From Bacteroidota bacterium (GTDB taxonomy: Bacteria; Bacteroidota; Bacteroidia; Flavobacteriales; Weeksellaceae): a stretch of 64,000 nucleotides of DNA. The stretch lies in the NCBI GenBank assembly GCA_023423715.1, contig JAFAFC010000031.1:1-64000 (forward strand), read 5' to 3'. The position numbers and the translations under genes are program-made. A model generated the notes under the pieces. That model did not search any database. It was not told the DNA's origin and saw only the letters and a list, made by a program, of their open reading frames with translations. Every line of letters starts with the position of its first letter. Position 1 is the stretch's first letter. Below, piece after piece: positions 34,092 to 43,208 of the stretch.

Positions 34092-36008
34092 ATGAACAAA
34101 AAAACCGTATTGGTGGCATTGCTATTTGGCGTAGGAACGAGTATGCATGCACAACAAACTGAAGAAACCCAAATCGAAGAAGTGAGTTTGGTTTCGAAAA
34201 CGCCTCAAAACATCAACAAAGTAGGGAAAAATGTAACCTTGATTACTGCAGCTGATTTGGAAAACTACAAAGGTCAGAATCTTAACGATGTTTTGGATCA
34301 GGTAGCTGGAATTCAGATTACAGGAAACTTTAATAACATGACAGAACCGAAAGGAATTCGTGTTCGTGGTGGTAAAAGTGCTAATGTTTTATTGCTTTTG
34401 GATGGTGTTCCTTTGCGTGATGTTTCTGGAAACGACTATACCGCTTCGGATTTACGTTGGCTAGCTCTTGAAAATATTGAATCTATTGAAGTCCTTAACG
34501 GCGCATCTTCCGTTTTGTACGGTTCTAACGCAACGGTTTCAGTGATTAATATCGTAACCAAATCTTCAGCTAAAAAAGTAGTTGAAGGTCTAGTCTCTGC
34601 CAGAGGTGGTTCGTATGGAACTTATGCTCAGAATGTCGTAGTGAAAGGAGCTGTAAATGGTTTTAATTATCAAGTGGATGGCTTCAACGAAAAGTCTAAA
34701 GGAATATCTTCGGCTAAAGGGGATGATACTTTTGATAAAGATGGCTACGAAAAACAAAATGTTCAGTTCAAAATTGGATATGCAGTTGATCAGTTTCAGG
34801 TGAATGCGTATGCAGGTTACAACCACTTCTTATATCAATTTGATCAAGGCGCATTTGCCGATAGTAACCAACGTGGTGACGATGAGCAAACCTATTTTGG
34901 TGGAAATGCGAAATTAAATTATACCAAAGGTAATTTGGTTTTCAACACACGTTTTACGAAAACGGATCGTTTGCTGCAAGATTTAACAAAAGACGGATAT
35001 CAAGATCAGTATCAATACATCGGTAGAAATTCGTTTTTTGAATTATATAACCATTACGAATTCAGCAAAAATGCTTCTTTAGTTGCAGGCGTTCAGTATG
35101 AAGAGCAATCTTTGGGTTATAAAGAAACACCGTGGGGTGGAACTTCTTTGGAAGAAAAACTAAAAAATAAGGATACCGATATTTCTACTTTTGACGCGTA
35201 TGCGAAAGCAAATGTGAATTATGAAGGCTTTAATTTGGATGCTGGAGTTCGTATGACTAACCATTCTAAATTCAAAGATCATTGGGTTTACAGCATTAAT
35301 CCGTATTACGTAGGGGAAACCAATTCGGTGTTTTATAAAATTGGATACTCGTTTGCAACGGCATTTATTGCACCAACGTTGTATCAAAACTACGGATCTG
35401 TTCCGTATATTCTACCAAATTTTGATTTGAAGCCTGAGAAAAATTCAACGCACGAAATTGACTTAAGTGTGGGAAGTTTAGATAAAAAATGGCAAGTAAC
35501 GGCAAGTTTGTTCCAAAGAAAAGAAAAGGACGGATTTGTATATGCGATTGTTGATCAAGCGAATTATACAGGACAATTTGTAAACTTGGATGAAAATAAA
35601 GCAAAAGGATTTGAACTAGGTTTTGAATATCAGATTGTCGATTTTATTGGACTTGGCGCGAACTATAGCTTTGTTGAGAAAGAAAATGAAGCGTCGATGT
35701 TGAGGATTCCAAAACATAGAGTGAATTCACAACTGAGCATTAAACCTTCTAAAAGTACATCGTTGTTGTTGATGCACCAATTTATAGGAAAACGAAATGA
35801 TGCCTATTTTGATTCAAATACCTACAAAACGGTTGCTGTAGAGAACAAAGCATATCATACATTCCATTTAAATGTTAATCAAAAGCTTACCGATAAACTT
35901 AGTTTATTCGGAAACGTAAATAACATTTTTAATGAGAATTATGTAGATGTCATAGGTTATACAACCAAAGGACGAAATTATACACTTGGTTTCAATTACC
36001 AATTCTAA
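34092..36008 (+). CDS. btuB: TonB-dependent outer-membrane receptor, BtuB-like (vitamin B12 uptake)
   Basis: The 638-aa protein has a signal peptide (LVALLFGVGTSMHAQ), a TonB-box-like start (EEVSLVSKT), a plug with GIRVRGGKSANVLLLLDGVPL, SIEVLNGASSVLYGSNATVSVINIVTK, and a 22-strand-type barrel ending in NYTLGFNYQF. The cobalamin riboswitch upstream shows its ligand is very likely B12 or another corrinoid. The frame extends ten codons upstream, but the ATG at 34092 gives the signal peptide, so I chose it. No other B12 transport genes (btuCDF, cobalamin synthesis) are in the window. Confidence 0.93.
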   Translation: MNKKTVLVALLFGVGTSMHAQQTEETQIEEVSLVSKTPQNINKVGKNVTLITAADLENYKGQNLNDVLDQVAGIQITGNFNNMTEPKGIRVRGGKSANVLLLLDGVPLRDVSGNDYTASDLRWLALENIESIEVLNGASSVLYGSNATVSVINIVTKSSAKKVVEGLVSARGGSYGTYAQNVVVKGAVNGFNYQVDGFNEKSKGISSAKGDDTFDKDGYEKQNVQFKIGYAVDQFQVNAYAGYNHFLYQFDQGAFADSNQRGDDEQTYFGGNAKLNYTKGNLVFNTRFTKTDRLLQDLTKDGYQDQYQYIGRNSFFELYNHYEFSKNASLVAGVQYEEQSLGYKETPWGGTSLEEKLKNKDTDISTFDAYAKANVNYEGFNLDAGVRMTNHSKFKDHWVYSINPYYVGETNSVFYKIGYSFATAFIAPTLYQNYGSVPYILPNFDLKPEKNSTHEIDLSVGSLDKKWQVTASLFQRKEKDGFVYAIVDQANYTGQFVNLDENKAKGFELGFEYQIVDFIGLGANYSFVEKENEASMLRIPKHRVNSQLSIKPSKSTSLLLMHQFIGKRNDAYFDSNTYKTVAVENKAYHTFHLNVNQKLTDKLSLFGNVNNIFNENYVDVIGYTTKGRNYTLGFNYQF

Positions 36009-36011
36009 AAG

Positions 36012-36047
36012 AAAACTCCCTTTCGATTTTCGAAAGGGAGTTTTTTT
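36012..36047. terminator. Bidirectional terminator
   Basis: AAAACTCCCTTTCGA and its complement with a TTT loop form a long stem between the convergent receptor and cca genes, with A and T runs on both sides. Confidence 0.92.
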
Positions 36048-37470
36048 ATTTTTTAAGTTCTAAACCAAGCTTTTCAGCTTCTTCTATTACCAAGTTTTTG
36101 GCTTCTGAAGCATCATTTTGAATAGTGCCTTCTAAAATGGCTTCTTTCACTTTTTCTTTTAAAATTCCGATTTCCTTTCCAGGTTTCAAATCAAAAAGCG
36201 CCATAATTTCTTCTCCAGAAATCGGTGGCTGAAAGTTTCTCACTTTATCTTTTTCTTCAACTTCTTTAATTTTCGTCGCAACGTACTCGAAATTCTTTTT
36301 GAATTTGGCTTGTTTAGACGCATTTTTCGTGGTGATATCTGCCTTACAAAGTGTGAACAAATCTTCCAAATCTTCCCCTGAATCAAACAATAATCTTCGC
36401 AATGCAGAATCCGATGTGTCATCGTCGATCAGCGCAATAGGACGTGAAGAAAGCTTGACCATCTTTTGAACGTATTTCATGTCAGGTCCTAGCGGCAACT
36501 TCAATCGTTGGAACATGGGTTTTACCATTTTCGAACCAAGGAATTCGTGACCATGAAAAGTCCAACCAATTCCTTCAACGAATTTTTTCGTTGGCGCTTT
36601 TCCAATATCGTGAAGTAGCGCTGCCCAACGTAGCCAAAGGTTTTCTGTATTTTTAGAAATGTTGTCTACAACTTCTAGGGTGTGGTAGAAATTATCTTTA
36701 TGAGTTTGTCCTTCTACTTCTTCAATGCCTTTTAAAGCGGTAAGTTCGGGAATAATTCGCTCTAATAATCCAGTGGATTCTAGTAATTTTAATCCTCGAG
36801 ATGGCTTTTCAGAATTCATTATTTTGTTGAATTCTACCATAATTCGTTCCATAGAAACGATTTTAATACGATCCACTTCTTGCTTTATGGCTTCTAACGA
36901 ATTGCTTTCTATTTCAAAATCCAAAGTACACGCAAAACGAATGGCGCGCATCATCCGTAACGGATCATCAGAATACGTTTGATGAGGTTCTAGAGGCGTT
37001 CGTAAGATCTTTTTCGTCAAATCTTCGCGACCTTCAAAAGGATCCATCAAGTCACCAAAAGTATCTGTATTCAGAGAAATTGCCATGGCGTTGATTGTAA
37101 AATCACGTCTTTTTTGATCGTCCTCCAAACTTCCATTTTCAACAGCGGGTTTTCTTGAATCTTCAGAATAGCTCTCTTTTCTTGCGCCCACAAACTCCAA
37201 TTCTAAATTTTGGTATTTGAACATGGCTGTGCCGTAGGTTTTGAAAACCGAAACTTTAAGTTTAGGATCAAGAGCTTCTGCTATTTTTTGGGCTAAAAGA
37301 ATACCATTTTCCTCAGTAACAAAATCAATATCGGTGGCAACTTTTCTACTCATTAATAAGTCACGAACATAGCCGCCAACCACATAAATACGCATATTGT
37401 TTTCTCCAGCTACTTGAGAAATGGTTTTGAAAAGTTTGAGATTTTTATTTTGATTAAGATTGATTTTCAT
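36046..37470 (-). CDS. cca: CCA tRNA nucleotidyltransferase with HD domain
   Basis: The 474-aa enzyme adds or repairs the CCA end of tRNAs. This suits the tRNA genes here, which lack encoded CCA. The nucleotidyltransferase head has YVVGGYVRDLLM and ATDIDFVTEE, then ENGSLEDDQKRRDFTINAMAIS, YSDDPLRMMRAIRFA and SMERIMVEFNKIM; the C-terminal HD domain has WAALLHDIGKAPT. The frame extends nine codons upstream, but the ATG at 37468-37470 gives a normal N-terminus. A -7 box lies at 37512-37519 on the minus strand. Confidence 0.93.
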   Translation of the reverse strand: MKINLNQNKNLKLFKTISQVAGENNMRIYVVGGYVRDLLMSRKVATDIDFVTEENGILLAQKIAEALDPKLKVSVFKTYGTAMFKYQNLELEFVGARKESYSEDSRKPAVENGSLEDDQKRRDFTINAMAISLNTDTFGDLMDPFEGREDLTKKILRTPLEPHQTYSDDPLRMMRAIRFACTLDFEIESNSLEAIKQEVDRIKIVSMERIMVEFNKIMNSEKPSRGLKLLESTGLLERIIPELTALKGIEEVEGQTHKDNFYHTLEVVDNISKNTENLWLRWAALLHDIGKAPTKKFVEGIGWTFHGHEFLGSKMVKPMFQRLKLPLGPDMKYVQKMVKLSSRPIALIDDDTSDSALRRLLFDSGEDLEDLFTLCKADITTKNASKQAKFKKNFEYVATKIKEVEEKDKVRNFQPPISGEEIMALFDLKPGKEIGILKEKVKEAILEGTIQNDASEAKNLVIEEAEKLGLELKK

Positions 37471-37511
37471 GAGCTCCTTCCGAAATTTCTTTTGCAAAAA
37501 TTTTCCAAGTG

Positions 37512-37519
37512 CAAAGATA
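37512..37519 (-). promoter_or_regulatory. -7 box of cca
   Basis: Read on the minus strand, TATCTTTG is a perfect TAnnTTTG and lies about 40 bases before the cca start. No clear -33 TTG is seen. Confidence 0.5.
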
Positions 37520-37651
37520 AGGAAAGGGATTGTTTTAGGCTATTTTTCTTTAGATTATGATAAACGACACCGTTCATTTTATATAAAGTTTATAACTTTA
37601 TGCACTGAAAAGGGTAGTATAAAATTTAAATAGTGGTTTTGCCGAGGTTGT

Positions 37652-39469
37652 ATGAAGTGTTTTAGTTGTGTTTTTTTGGTTGTTTTTCTAGTGTTTGGAG
37701 TTGGTTTATGCTCTGCCCAAGAGAAACAGAAACGCGACTCGCTTTATCAAAAAATCGAAACCTATTCTCATAAACGAAAAGCATCAAAATTTCTTTACAA
37801 ACTGATTTTTAGGAACGTTCCTGATTCTGTTGTTGTGCCAACGAACGATCAAAAATCAGAAAATTTATACCAAGGAAAATATATCCGAAACATTTCCATT
37901 GAAACGATTGATCCCCTTGGAACTTCCAAAAATTTTCAAGAAAAGGATAAACAATGGTTTGAGGATTTTGGAAATCGACTTCATGTAAAATCTAAGAAAT
38001 TTGCAGTTCGTGGCTATTTGTTATTCAAAAAAGGAGATGTTTACAATGCTCAAAAATTATATGAATCCGAACGTCTTTTACGTAATACAAGTTTTATTAA
38101 TCGGGTGAATATTTCTGTGGTAGACAGTACTTCGACCAAAGATTCAATTGATGTTCATGTTTTGGTATTGGATTCTTGGAGTTTAAAACCCAATTTTACG
38201 TTTTCGGGTAAAAAGCTCGGAGTAGGTATTACGGAAGGAAATTTCCTTGGTCTTGGGCACGAATTGGGAATGGTCTATCGAACGGATTTTTCCGACAAGA
38301 GAAACTACCGTTTAGCGAGCTATAAAGCGAACAATATTTACGGAACGTATATTAATGCAGAAATCAAGGGCGAAAAAGATTTTGACAAAAACGAGAATGT
38401 CTATATCCGTGCCGATCGAGCTTTTTACTCGCCTTTGACGCGTTGGGCAGGAGGTGTTAATTTGGAATATTTCAGAAGATTTATTGAAATTCCGAACGCT
38501 GAAGACAAACCTCCGTTTCCGAAAGGTGCTGTTCAGGTTCAGAATCAGGATTTATGGGGCGGAATTCAGTTTCGAGTAAAACCAAAATCGGATGGAAAAG
38601 TCACCGATAATATTGGGGTTACGATGCGTTTTCAGAATTTTTCGTATCTCGATTCTCCAGGAAAAGATTTAGACCCGCTCAATTTTTTCACTTCTCATAC
38701 CATGCTTTTAGGATCCGTGAGTTATACGCAACGGAAGTTTTCAACCCGAAAAAATGTCTTTCAATTTGAGCTTCCTGAAGATATTGCGTATGGAAAATCA
38801 CTGTCGTTAACAGGAGGTTTTGTCCGTATGTTGGGTGAATCCATGCCCTATTATGGGATTTCTGGTTCTTTTGGTGAGTTTAATCGATTTGGATATTTTA
38901 ATATTCGAACAGAATTAGGAACGTTGTATAAAAATGGAGATAATTTTAGAACCGCTTTTCGTTTGGATGGACTCTATTTTAGTAAGTTGAGAGAAGGCGA
39001 TCATCTTAAAATTAGACATTTTTTCTCACCAACCTTGGTCATTGGTACTGCAAGAAGCAACACGTATTTGGATCGATTGAACATGTCTGCATTGGATGAA
39101 TTTCCGCAATACAATGATAATTATCTTGGAACGTCGAAATTGATATTGCGTTATCAATTGCAGTTTTTCGTGAATAAACCTTGGAAAAATTTCTATTTTA
39201 ATCCGTATATCATGGCGGGTTTCGGCTGGCTCGAGCGTGAAAACAAGAATCTTTTCAATTCAGGAATGCATACAAAAATTGGACTTGGAGTGCAGATTTA
39301 TAATCCGTTTTTAGCGTTTAATCGCTTCCAATTATCCTTTGTTTTTTATCCTAAAGTTCCGTTTGATAACAATCCTATTTTTGATTTCAACGGCTATCGA
39401 AATAATCACATGCCGATTCCGAATTTCCAAATAGGAAAACCATCGGCTGTGGATTATCACTACGATTAA
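37652..39469 (+). CDS. Outer-membrane beta-barrel protein with POTRA-like domain (BamA/Omp85-like)
   Basis: The 605-aa protein has a signal peptide (FLVVFLVFGVGLCSAQ), a region of about residues 70-185 that looks like a POTRA-type module (YIRNISIETIDPLG, GYLLFKKGDVYNAQKLYESERLLRNTSFI), then a long beta-barrel with alternating strands (LGVGITEGNFLGLGHELGMVY) to a C-terminus ending in a Tyr/His/Asp tail. The order POTRA then barrel resembles the Omp85/BamA superfamily of outer-membrane assembly proteins, though it is shorter than BamA and has a single POTRA. Its partner is unknown. It is convergent with the TsaC gene, which ends two bases after its stop. Confidence 0.75.
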   Translation: MKCFSCVFLVVFLVFGVGLCSAQEKQKRDSLYQKIETYSHKRKASKFLYKLIFRNVPDSVVVPTNDQKSENLYQGKYIRNISIETIDPLGTSKNFQEKDKQWFEDFGNRLHVKSKKFAVRGYLLFKKGDVYNAQKLYESERLLRNTSFINRVNISVVDSTSTKDSIDVHVLVLDSWSLKPNFTFSGKKLGVGITEGNFLGLGHELGMVYRTDFSDKRNYRLASYKANNIYGTYINAEIKGEKDFDKNENVYIRADRAFYSPLTRWAGGVNLEYFRRFIEIPNAEDKPPFPKGAVQVQNQDLWGGIQFRVKPKSDGKVTDNIGVTMRFQNFSYLDSPGKDLDPLNFFTSHTMLLGSVSYTQRKFSTRKNVFQFELPEDIAYGKSLSLTGGFVRMLGESMPYYGISGSFGEFNRFGYFNIRTELGTLYKNGDNFRTAFRLDGLYFSKLREGDHLKIRHFFSPTLVIGTARSNTYLDRLNMSALDEFPQYNDNYLGTSKLILRYQLQFFVNKPWKNFYFNPYIMAGFGWLERENKNLFNSGMHTKIGLGVQIYNPFLAFNRFQLSFVFYPKVPFDNNPIFDFNGYRNNHMPIPNFQIGKPSAVDYHYD

Positions 39470-39470
39470 T

Positions 39471-40019
39471 TTACTCTCGTAAAATTTTTATGCGGTTGTC
39501 TGGCCAAATTTTAATTACCGAAGAACCTGAATATTGCGATACTTTTTCTCGATTTTCTTCAACAGCAAAGTCAACCGCAGAAATTAATTCTTGAGAAATA
39601 TCAGAGAACTTCATCGGAGATTTTTCACCACTAAAATTGGCTGATGTAGAAACCAATGGTTTGTTGAGTTTTGAAATTAAACGTTTGCAAAAATCATCTT
39701 TCACCAAGCGAATTCCGATACTTCCATCTTCGGCTAAAATCTCTTTTGGTAGGCCTTTTGGGTTTTCGTAAACGATGGTTACTGGCTTTTCAGAAAGGTC
39801 AATAATTTCCCAAGCCATTTCCGGAACATCAACTAAACTTTGCAATCGCTTTTCATTTTCAACCAAGATAATCATGGATTTGTTTTTGTCACGATGCTTA
39901 ATTTCGAATATTTTCTGGATGGCTTCCACATTGGTCGCGTCGCAGCCAATTCCCCAAATGGTATCTGTTGGGTACAAAATAGTCCCTCCGTTTTTAAGTA
40001 TTTCTAAGGCTTTTTCCAT
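39471..40019 (-). CDS. L-threonylcarbamoyladenylate synthase (Sua5/YciO/YrdC family)
   Basis: The 182-aa protein makes threonylcarbamoyl-AMP, the first intermediate of the universal t6A37 tRNA modification. It has the YrdC fold signature: ILKNGGTILYPTDTIWGIGCDATN at the N-terminus, KIFEIKHRDKNKSMI, the nucleotide loop SIGIRLVKDDFCKRLI, and the SNP-like LVSTSANFSGEKSP. It lacks the extra C-terminal Sua5 domain, so it is the short TsaC type. It lies four bases downstream of the DinB gene on the same strand. Confidence 0.9.
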   Translation of the reverse strand: MEKALEILKNGGTILYPTDTIWGIGCDATNVEAIQKIFEIKHRDKNKSMIILVENEKRLQSLVDVPEMAWEIIDLSEKPVTIVYENPKGLPKEILAEDGSIGIRLVKDDFCKRLISKLNKPLVSTSANFSGEKSPMKFSDISQELISAVDFAVEENREKVSQYSGSSVIKIWPDNRIKILRE

Positions 40020-40022
40020 GTT

Positions 40023-40532
40023 CTAAGCTTGTAGTAGCGTCAAATAGCGCTCTTTGATAATGTTAAGATGATGAATGTTGTGACCAACTAATAATTTCCC
40101 AATCGTTTCCACTGAAATTTCATTGCCGTTGGCTTTTCCTTTTTGCTTCAATTGATCCGCGTTTAAAGGTCCGAAAAATAGGAGAGAAGCTTGGCGGTTA
40201 CAATCAAATTCGAATAGAAGATGATTCAATTTTTTAGTGTCAATACAATCATTAGCCGCAAACAAATCTTCGTCATAACCAGCTAATTCCGTTTGATCTT
40301 TTCGAGCAAATCGTAACGCGCGATATCCAAATATTTTCTCCGTATCAATAAGATGTTGAAGCAAGTTTTTTAACGTCCATTTTTCGGGAGCGTACGCAAA
40401 ATTTCCTTCGTCTTCACTTAATTGATGGTAAATTTCTAAAGTTTCATCGCCAACGTTTTTTAAATCTTGAATCCAATTCTCGGACGGAACCAAATCAAGA
40501 TACCGCTGAATGTATTTTTCAAATTCGGTCAT
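40023..40532 (-). CDS. DinB family protein
   Basis: The 169-aa protein has the four-helix DinB/YfiT-type pattern, with helices carrying EKWTLKNLLQHLIDTE, GYRALRFARKD and LLVGHNIHHLNIIKERY; His in LQHLIDTE and GHNIHH are likely metal ligands. Many DinB-like proteins are metal-dependent enzymes or bacillithiol/mycothiol S-transferases; the substrate here is unknown. It is the upstream neighbour of the TsaC gene (four bases), so the two probably share an mRNA. A second DinB paralog lies just upstream at 40612. Confidence 0.88.
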   Translation of the reverse strand: MTEFEKYIQRYLDLVPSENWIQDLKNVGDETLEIYHQLSEDEGNFAYAPEKWTLKNLLQHLIDTEKIFGYRALRFARKDQTELAGYDEDLFAANDCIDTKKLNHLLFEFDCNRQASLLFFGPLNADQLKQKGKANGNEISVETIGKLLVGHNIHHLNIIKERYLTLLQA

Positions 40533-40577
40533 GAAGAGTTGTTTTTGTAGATGCTAAAATTACGGATTCTTTCAACG

Positions 40578-40608
40578 AAAAAACCACTCTTTTGGGAGTG
40601 GTTTTTAT
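40578..40608 (-). terminator. Terminator between the two DinB genes
   Basis: On the minus strand AAAACCACTC/GAGTGGTTTT form a 10-bp stem ending in a T run. It separates the two DinB genes into different transcripts. Confidence 0.88.
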
Positions 40609-40611
40609 TTT

Positions 40612-41115
40612 TTATTTCGGCATTGATTCCTCATAGGTTGGTCCGTATAAACCTGGAACTTTATTTCCAGTTACACGAAGATGCGCAATTAGTTCACCAC
40701 GATGATGGTACAAATGATTATTCAAAAATGAACGAATCATCGCGATTTTCGGCATGGGACCTACCGCAACTTGATCTCCAAACATCAACGCCCAATCATT
40801 AAAATAGGTCGCTTCATCCGATTTTAAAATAGCTTCTTTCGCTTTAGCAACATTTTCTTCAAACTTTCCTACAATCGTTGATGCTTTCGTAATATCACCT
40901 TTATCGTATTGATATCCTGCAAAATTGAACGAGTCGGTATTATAGGTGTCATCGTACCAATTGTAAATTTCGGCAATGTGAGAAGCCAATTCTGCTACCG
41001 ACCATAAGTGCGGTTGTGGACGATAATCCAACGCCGAATCGGGAATAGCATTCAGTAATTTTCTTGTATTTTCAGCTTCGTATTCGAATTCGCTGAGTAA
41101 TCCTTGCTTGATCAT
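40612..41115 (-). CDS. DinB family protein (second copy)
   Basis: The 167-aa protein has the DinB fold: ENTRKLLNAIPDSALDYRPQPH, WSVAELASHIAEIYNWY with His in ASHIAE, and NNHLYHHRGELIAHLRV with the two conserved His of the metal site. The segment VPGLYGPTYEE near the C-terminus is also common in this family. Its role is unknown. It differs clearly in sequence from the DinB gene at 40023, so the pair is not a recent duplication. Confidence 0.88.
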   Translation of the reverse strand: MIKQGLLSEFEYEAENTRKLLNAIPDSALDYRPQPHLWSVAELASHIAEIYNWYDDTYNTDSFNFAGYQYDKGDITKASTIVGKFEENVAKAKEAILKSDEATYFNDWALMFGDQVAVGPMPKIAMIRSFLNNHLYHHRGELIAHLRVTGNKVPGLYGPTYEESMPK

Positions 41116-41207
41116 AATTTCTATTTATTTAGTAAATCGAAGGTACAGATTATCTCAAAAAAACGATTTTTCTTAATGCTAAATTTTTCTTAAATCTTGC
41201 TGAAATT

Positions 41208-41660
41208 TTAATCAGGATTGGTCCATTCGTAAAAGTTGGCGTGATCGTAACGTTCGAAGCCGCAAGTGGGGTAGAGTTGATTTCCGATTTGGTTTTCTTT
41301 TCCCGTTTCCAAAAGAATTCCGCAAGCCTGAGTTTGTTGGCAAACGTTTTTAGCTTCTTCTAAAAGGAGTTTGGAAGCGCCAATTCCACGAAATTCGGCA
41401 GCAACAAATAAATCATTCAAAAGCCAATATTTTTTCATTCGAGTTGATGAAAATAGTGGATACAATTGAGTGAATCCAATCAACTTTCCATCGAGTTCGG
41501 CGACCAAAATTTCCGAATCTTTTTGCTGAATGCGTTCTTCTAAAAAATCTTTGGCAGCGTGTGTTTCGCTTGTTTTATGATAAAACATTCGGTATTGATC
41601 GAAGAGAACGGCAAGTTCATTCAAATCTTCAGTTGTTGCTTTACGGATGGTTGTTTTCAT
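41208..41660 (-). CDS. GNAT family N-acetyltransferase
   Basis: The 150-aa protein shows the GNAT fold: IRKATTEDLNELAVLFDQYRMFY at the N-terminus, LVAELDGKLIGFTQLYPLFS, the acetyl-CoA loop LFVAAEFRGIGASKLLLEEA, and LLETGKENQIGNQLYPTCGFERYDHANFYEW at the end. It transfers an acetyl group from acetyl-CoA to an unknown amine substrate. It follows the metB gene on the same strand, separated by a hairpin at 41682-41708. Confidence 0.88.
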   Translation of the reverse strand: MKTTIRKATTEDLNELAVLFDQYRMFYHKTSETHAAKDFLEERIQQKDSEILVAELDGKLIGFTQLYPLFSSTRMKKYWLLNDLFVAAEFRGIGASKLLLEEAKNVCQQTQACGILLETGKENQIGNQLYPTCGFERYDHANFYEWTNPD

Positions 41661-41681
41661 AGATTAAAGGTAAAAATAAAT

Positions 41682-41708
41682 CCGAATCTTTTGGATTCGG
41701 ATTATCAT
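41682..41708 (-). terminator. Terminator after metB
   Basis: ATCCGAATC and GATTCGGAT form a 9-bp stem; on the minus strand it is followed by a T-rich stretch (ATTTATTTTTA). Confidence 0.75.
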
Positions 41709-41724
41709 TTATTTTGAGTTGATT

Positions 41725-42867
41725 TTAAGCAAAGCCTTTTTCTAAACCTTCGATAAGATCTTCAATGTCTTCGATACCAACGCTTAGACGAATCAAATCA
41801 TCTGTAATTCCAGCCTCAGCTCTTTTTTCAGCAGGAATAGAAGCGTGTGTCATCGTTGTTGGGTGATTCGCCAAAGATTCTACGCCACCTAAACTTTCCG
41901 CTAAAGTGAAAACTTGAATTTGCTCTAAGAATTTAATCGCATCTGCACCATTTCCAGATTTAAAATTGAATGAAACCATGCCTCCAAAACCGTTTTTCAT
42001 TTGTTTTTTAGCCAAATCAAAATGTGGATGCGAAGCCAAACCTGGATAGAAAACCTTTCCTACCAAAGGATGTTTTTCAAGATATTCAGCGACTTTCAAA
42101 CCGTTTTCGGAATGTCTTTGAACACGCAAAGCCAAGGTTTTGATTCCTCGTAAAACCAAATACGAATCGTGTGGACCTAAAATTCCGCCTGATGCAAATT
42201 GGATAAAATGCAGTTGCTCACCCAATTCTGGTGTTTTCGCCACTAAGGCTCCCGCAACGACGTCAGAATGGCCACCCAAATATTTTGTAGCCGAATGCAT
42301 CACGATGTCAGCCCCTAAATCCAAAGGTTTTTGTAGATATGGTGTTGCAAACGTGTTATCCACAGCAACAAGTATGTTTTTTCCTTTAACTAAATCAACC
42401 ACGGCTTGAATGTCCACCAATTTCATCAATGGATTTGTTGGTGTTTCAATCCAGATTAATTTCGTTTTATCGTTGATTTTACTTTCTACATTCTTCAAGT
42501 CATCAAAATTCACAAAATGGAATTTCAGATTGTACTTTTCAAACATTTTGGTAAACATTCGGAATGTTCCACCGTATAAATCGTCACAAGCAATAACTTC
42601 ATCACCTGGATTTAATAGTTTTAAAACACAATCTGTTGCTGCCAAACCAGAACCGAATGCCAAGCCACGCGCTCCGTTTTCGATACTCGCCAAGCTGTCT
42701 TCTAAAGCTTGTCTCGTAGGATTCGCTGCTCTAGAATACTCATATCCTGAGTGAACTCCTGGACTTTTTTGTGCAAATGTTGAGGTAAGATAAACAGGAA
42801 CATTCACCGCTCCTGTTGAAGGATCGTGTTGTTGTCCTCCGTGAATTACTTTGGTATTGAATTTCAT
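41725..42867 (-). CDS. metB: Cystathionine gamma-synthase / lyase family PLP enzyme
   Basis: The 380-aa enzyme belongs to the Cys/Met metabolism PLP family. It has VIHGGQQHDPSTGAVNVPVY, GYEYSRAANPTRQALE, GSGLAATDCVLKLL, the PLP lysine in HSATKYLGGHSDVVAGA and LAESLGGVESLANHPTTMTH. Whether it is cystathionine gamma-synthase, lyase or a homocysteine synthase cannot be settled from sequence alone; the first is the usual annotation in Flavobacteria. It starts 14 bases after gldC, so it is probably in the gldB-X-gldC-metB transcript. Confidence 0.85.
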   Translation of the reverse strand: MKFNTKVIHGGQQHDPSTGAVNVPVYLTSTFAQKSPGVHSGYEYSRAANPTRQALEDSLASIENGARGLAFGSGLAATDCVLKLLNPGDEVIACDDLYGGTFRMFTKMFEKYNLKFHFVNFDDLKNVESKINDKTKLIWIETPTNPLMKLVDIQAVVDLVKGKNILVAVDNTFATPYLQKPLDLGADIVMHSATKYLGGHSDVVAGALVAKTPELGEQLHFIQFASGGILGPHDSYLVLRGIKTLALRVQRHSENGLKVAEYLEKHPLVGKVFYPGLASHPHFDLAKKQMKNGFGGMVSFNFKSGNGADAIKFLEQIQVFTLAESLGGVESLANHPTTMTHASIPAEKRAEAGITDDLIRLSVGIEDIEDLIEGLEKGFA

Positions 42868-42881
42868 AATTTCTATACTTT

Positions 42882-43208
42882 TTACATTTTAATAGCAGAT
42901 TTTACTGCAAATTCTTCGGCTACTTCAGCCATCCATTGGGAAACATCTTCTTCACCGGTTGCTCTTTTGTAGGTATCTCCTAAAGAAACCAAAATCTGGT
43001 GGTAGAAACGTTTCATGTGATCTACGGGCATTTCTTTTGTCCAAAGATCAATACGTAAAGCTTCCATCGTTTTGTCGTCCCAAACCGAAATCATCGTAGC
43101 CTTTGTTTCTTGCTTGCTAATGCCGCCATCTTGGGCATTCCAAGTTATTTTTTCAGGTACGTGATTTTCGTCTAGTTCAACATCTATGGTAATTTGGGTC
43201 TTTCTCAT
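42882..43208 (-). CDS. gldC: Gliding motility protein GldC
   Basis: The 108-aa soluble protein matches GldC over its full length (RKTQITIDVELDENHVPEKITWNAQDGG, VWDDKTMEALRIDLWTKEMPVDHM, FYHQILVSLGDTYKRATGEED). In Flavobacterium johnsoniae GldC supports gliding and lies next to gldB; it has no signal peptide. Here its start overlaps the stop of an upstream membrane-protein gene by four bases (ATGA), so it is translated with that gene, which sits between gldB and gldC. Confidence 0.93.
   Translation of the reverse strand: MRKTQITIDVELDENHVPEKITWNAQDGGISKQETKATMISVWDDKTMEALRIDLWTKEMPVDHMKRFYHQILVSLGDTYKRATGEEDVSQWMAEVAEEFAVKSAIKM

Noticed and set aside
40023..41115. Recent tandem duplication of DinB genes
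   Set aside because: The two proteins share only the fold and metal-site pattern and differ strongly elsewhere, and a terminator separates them.
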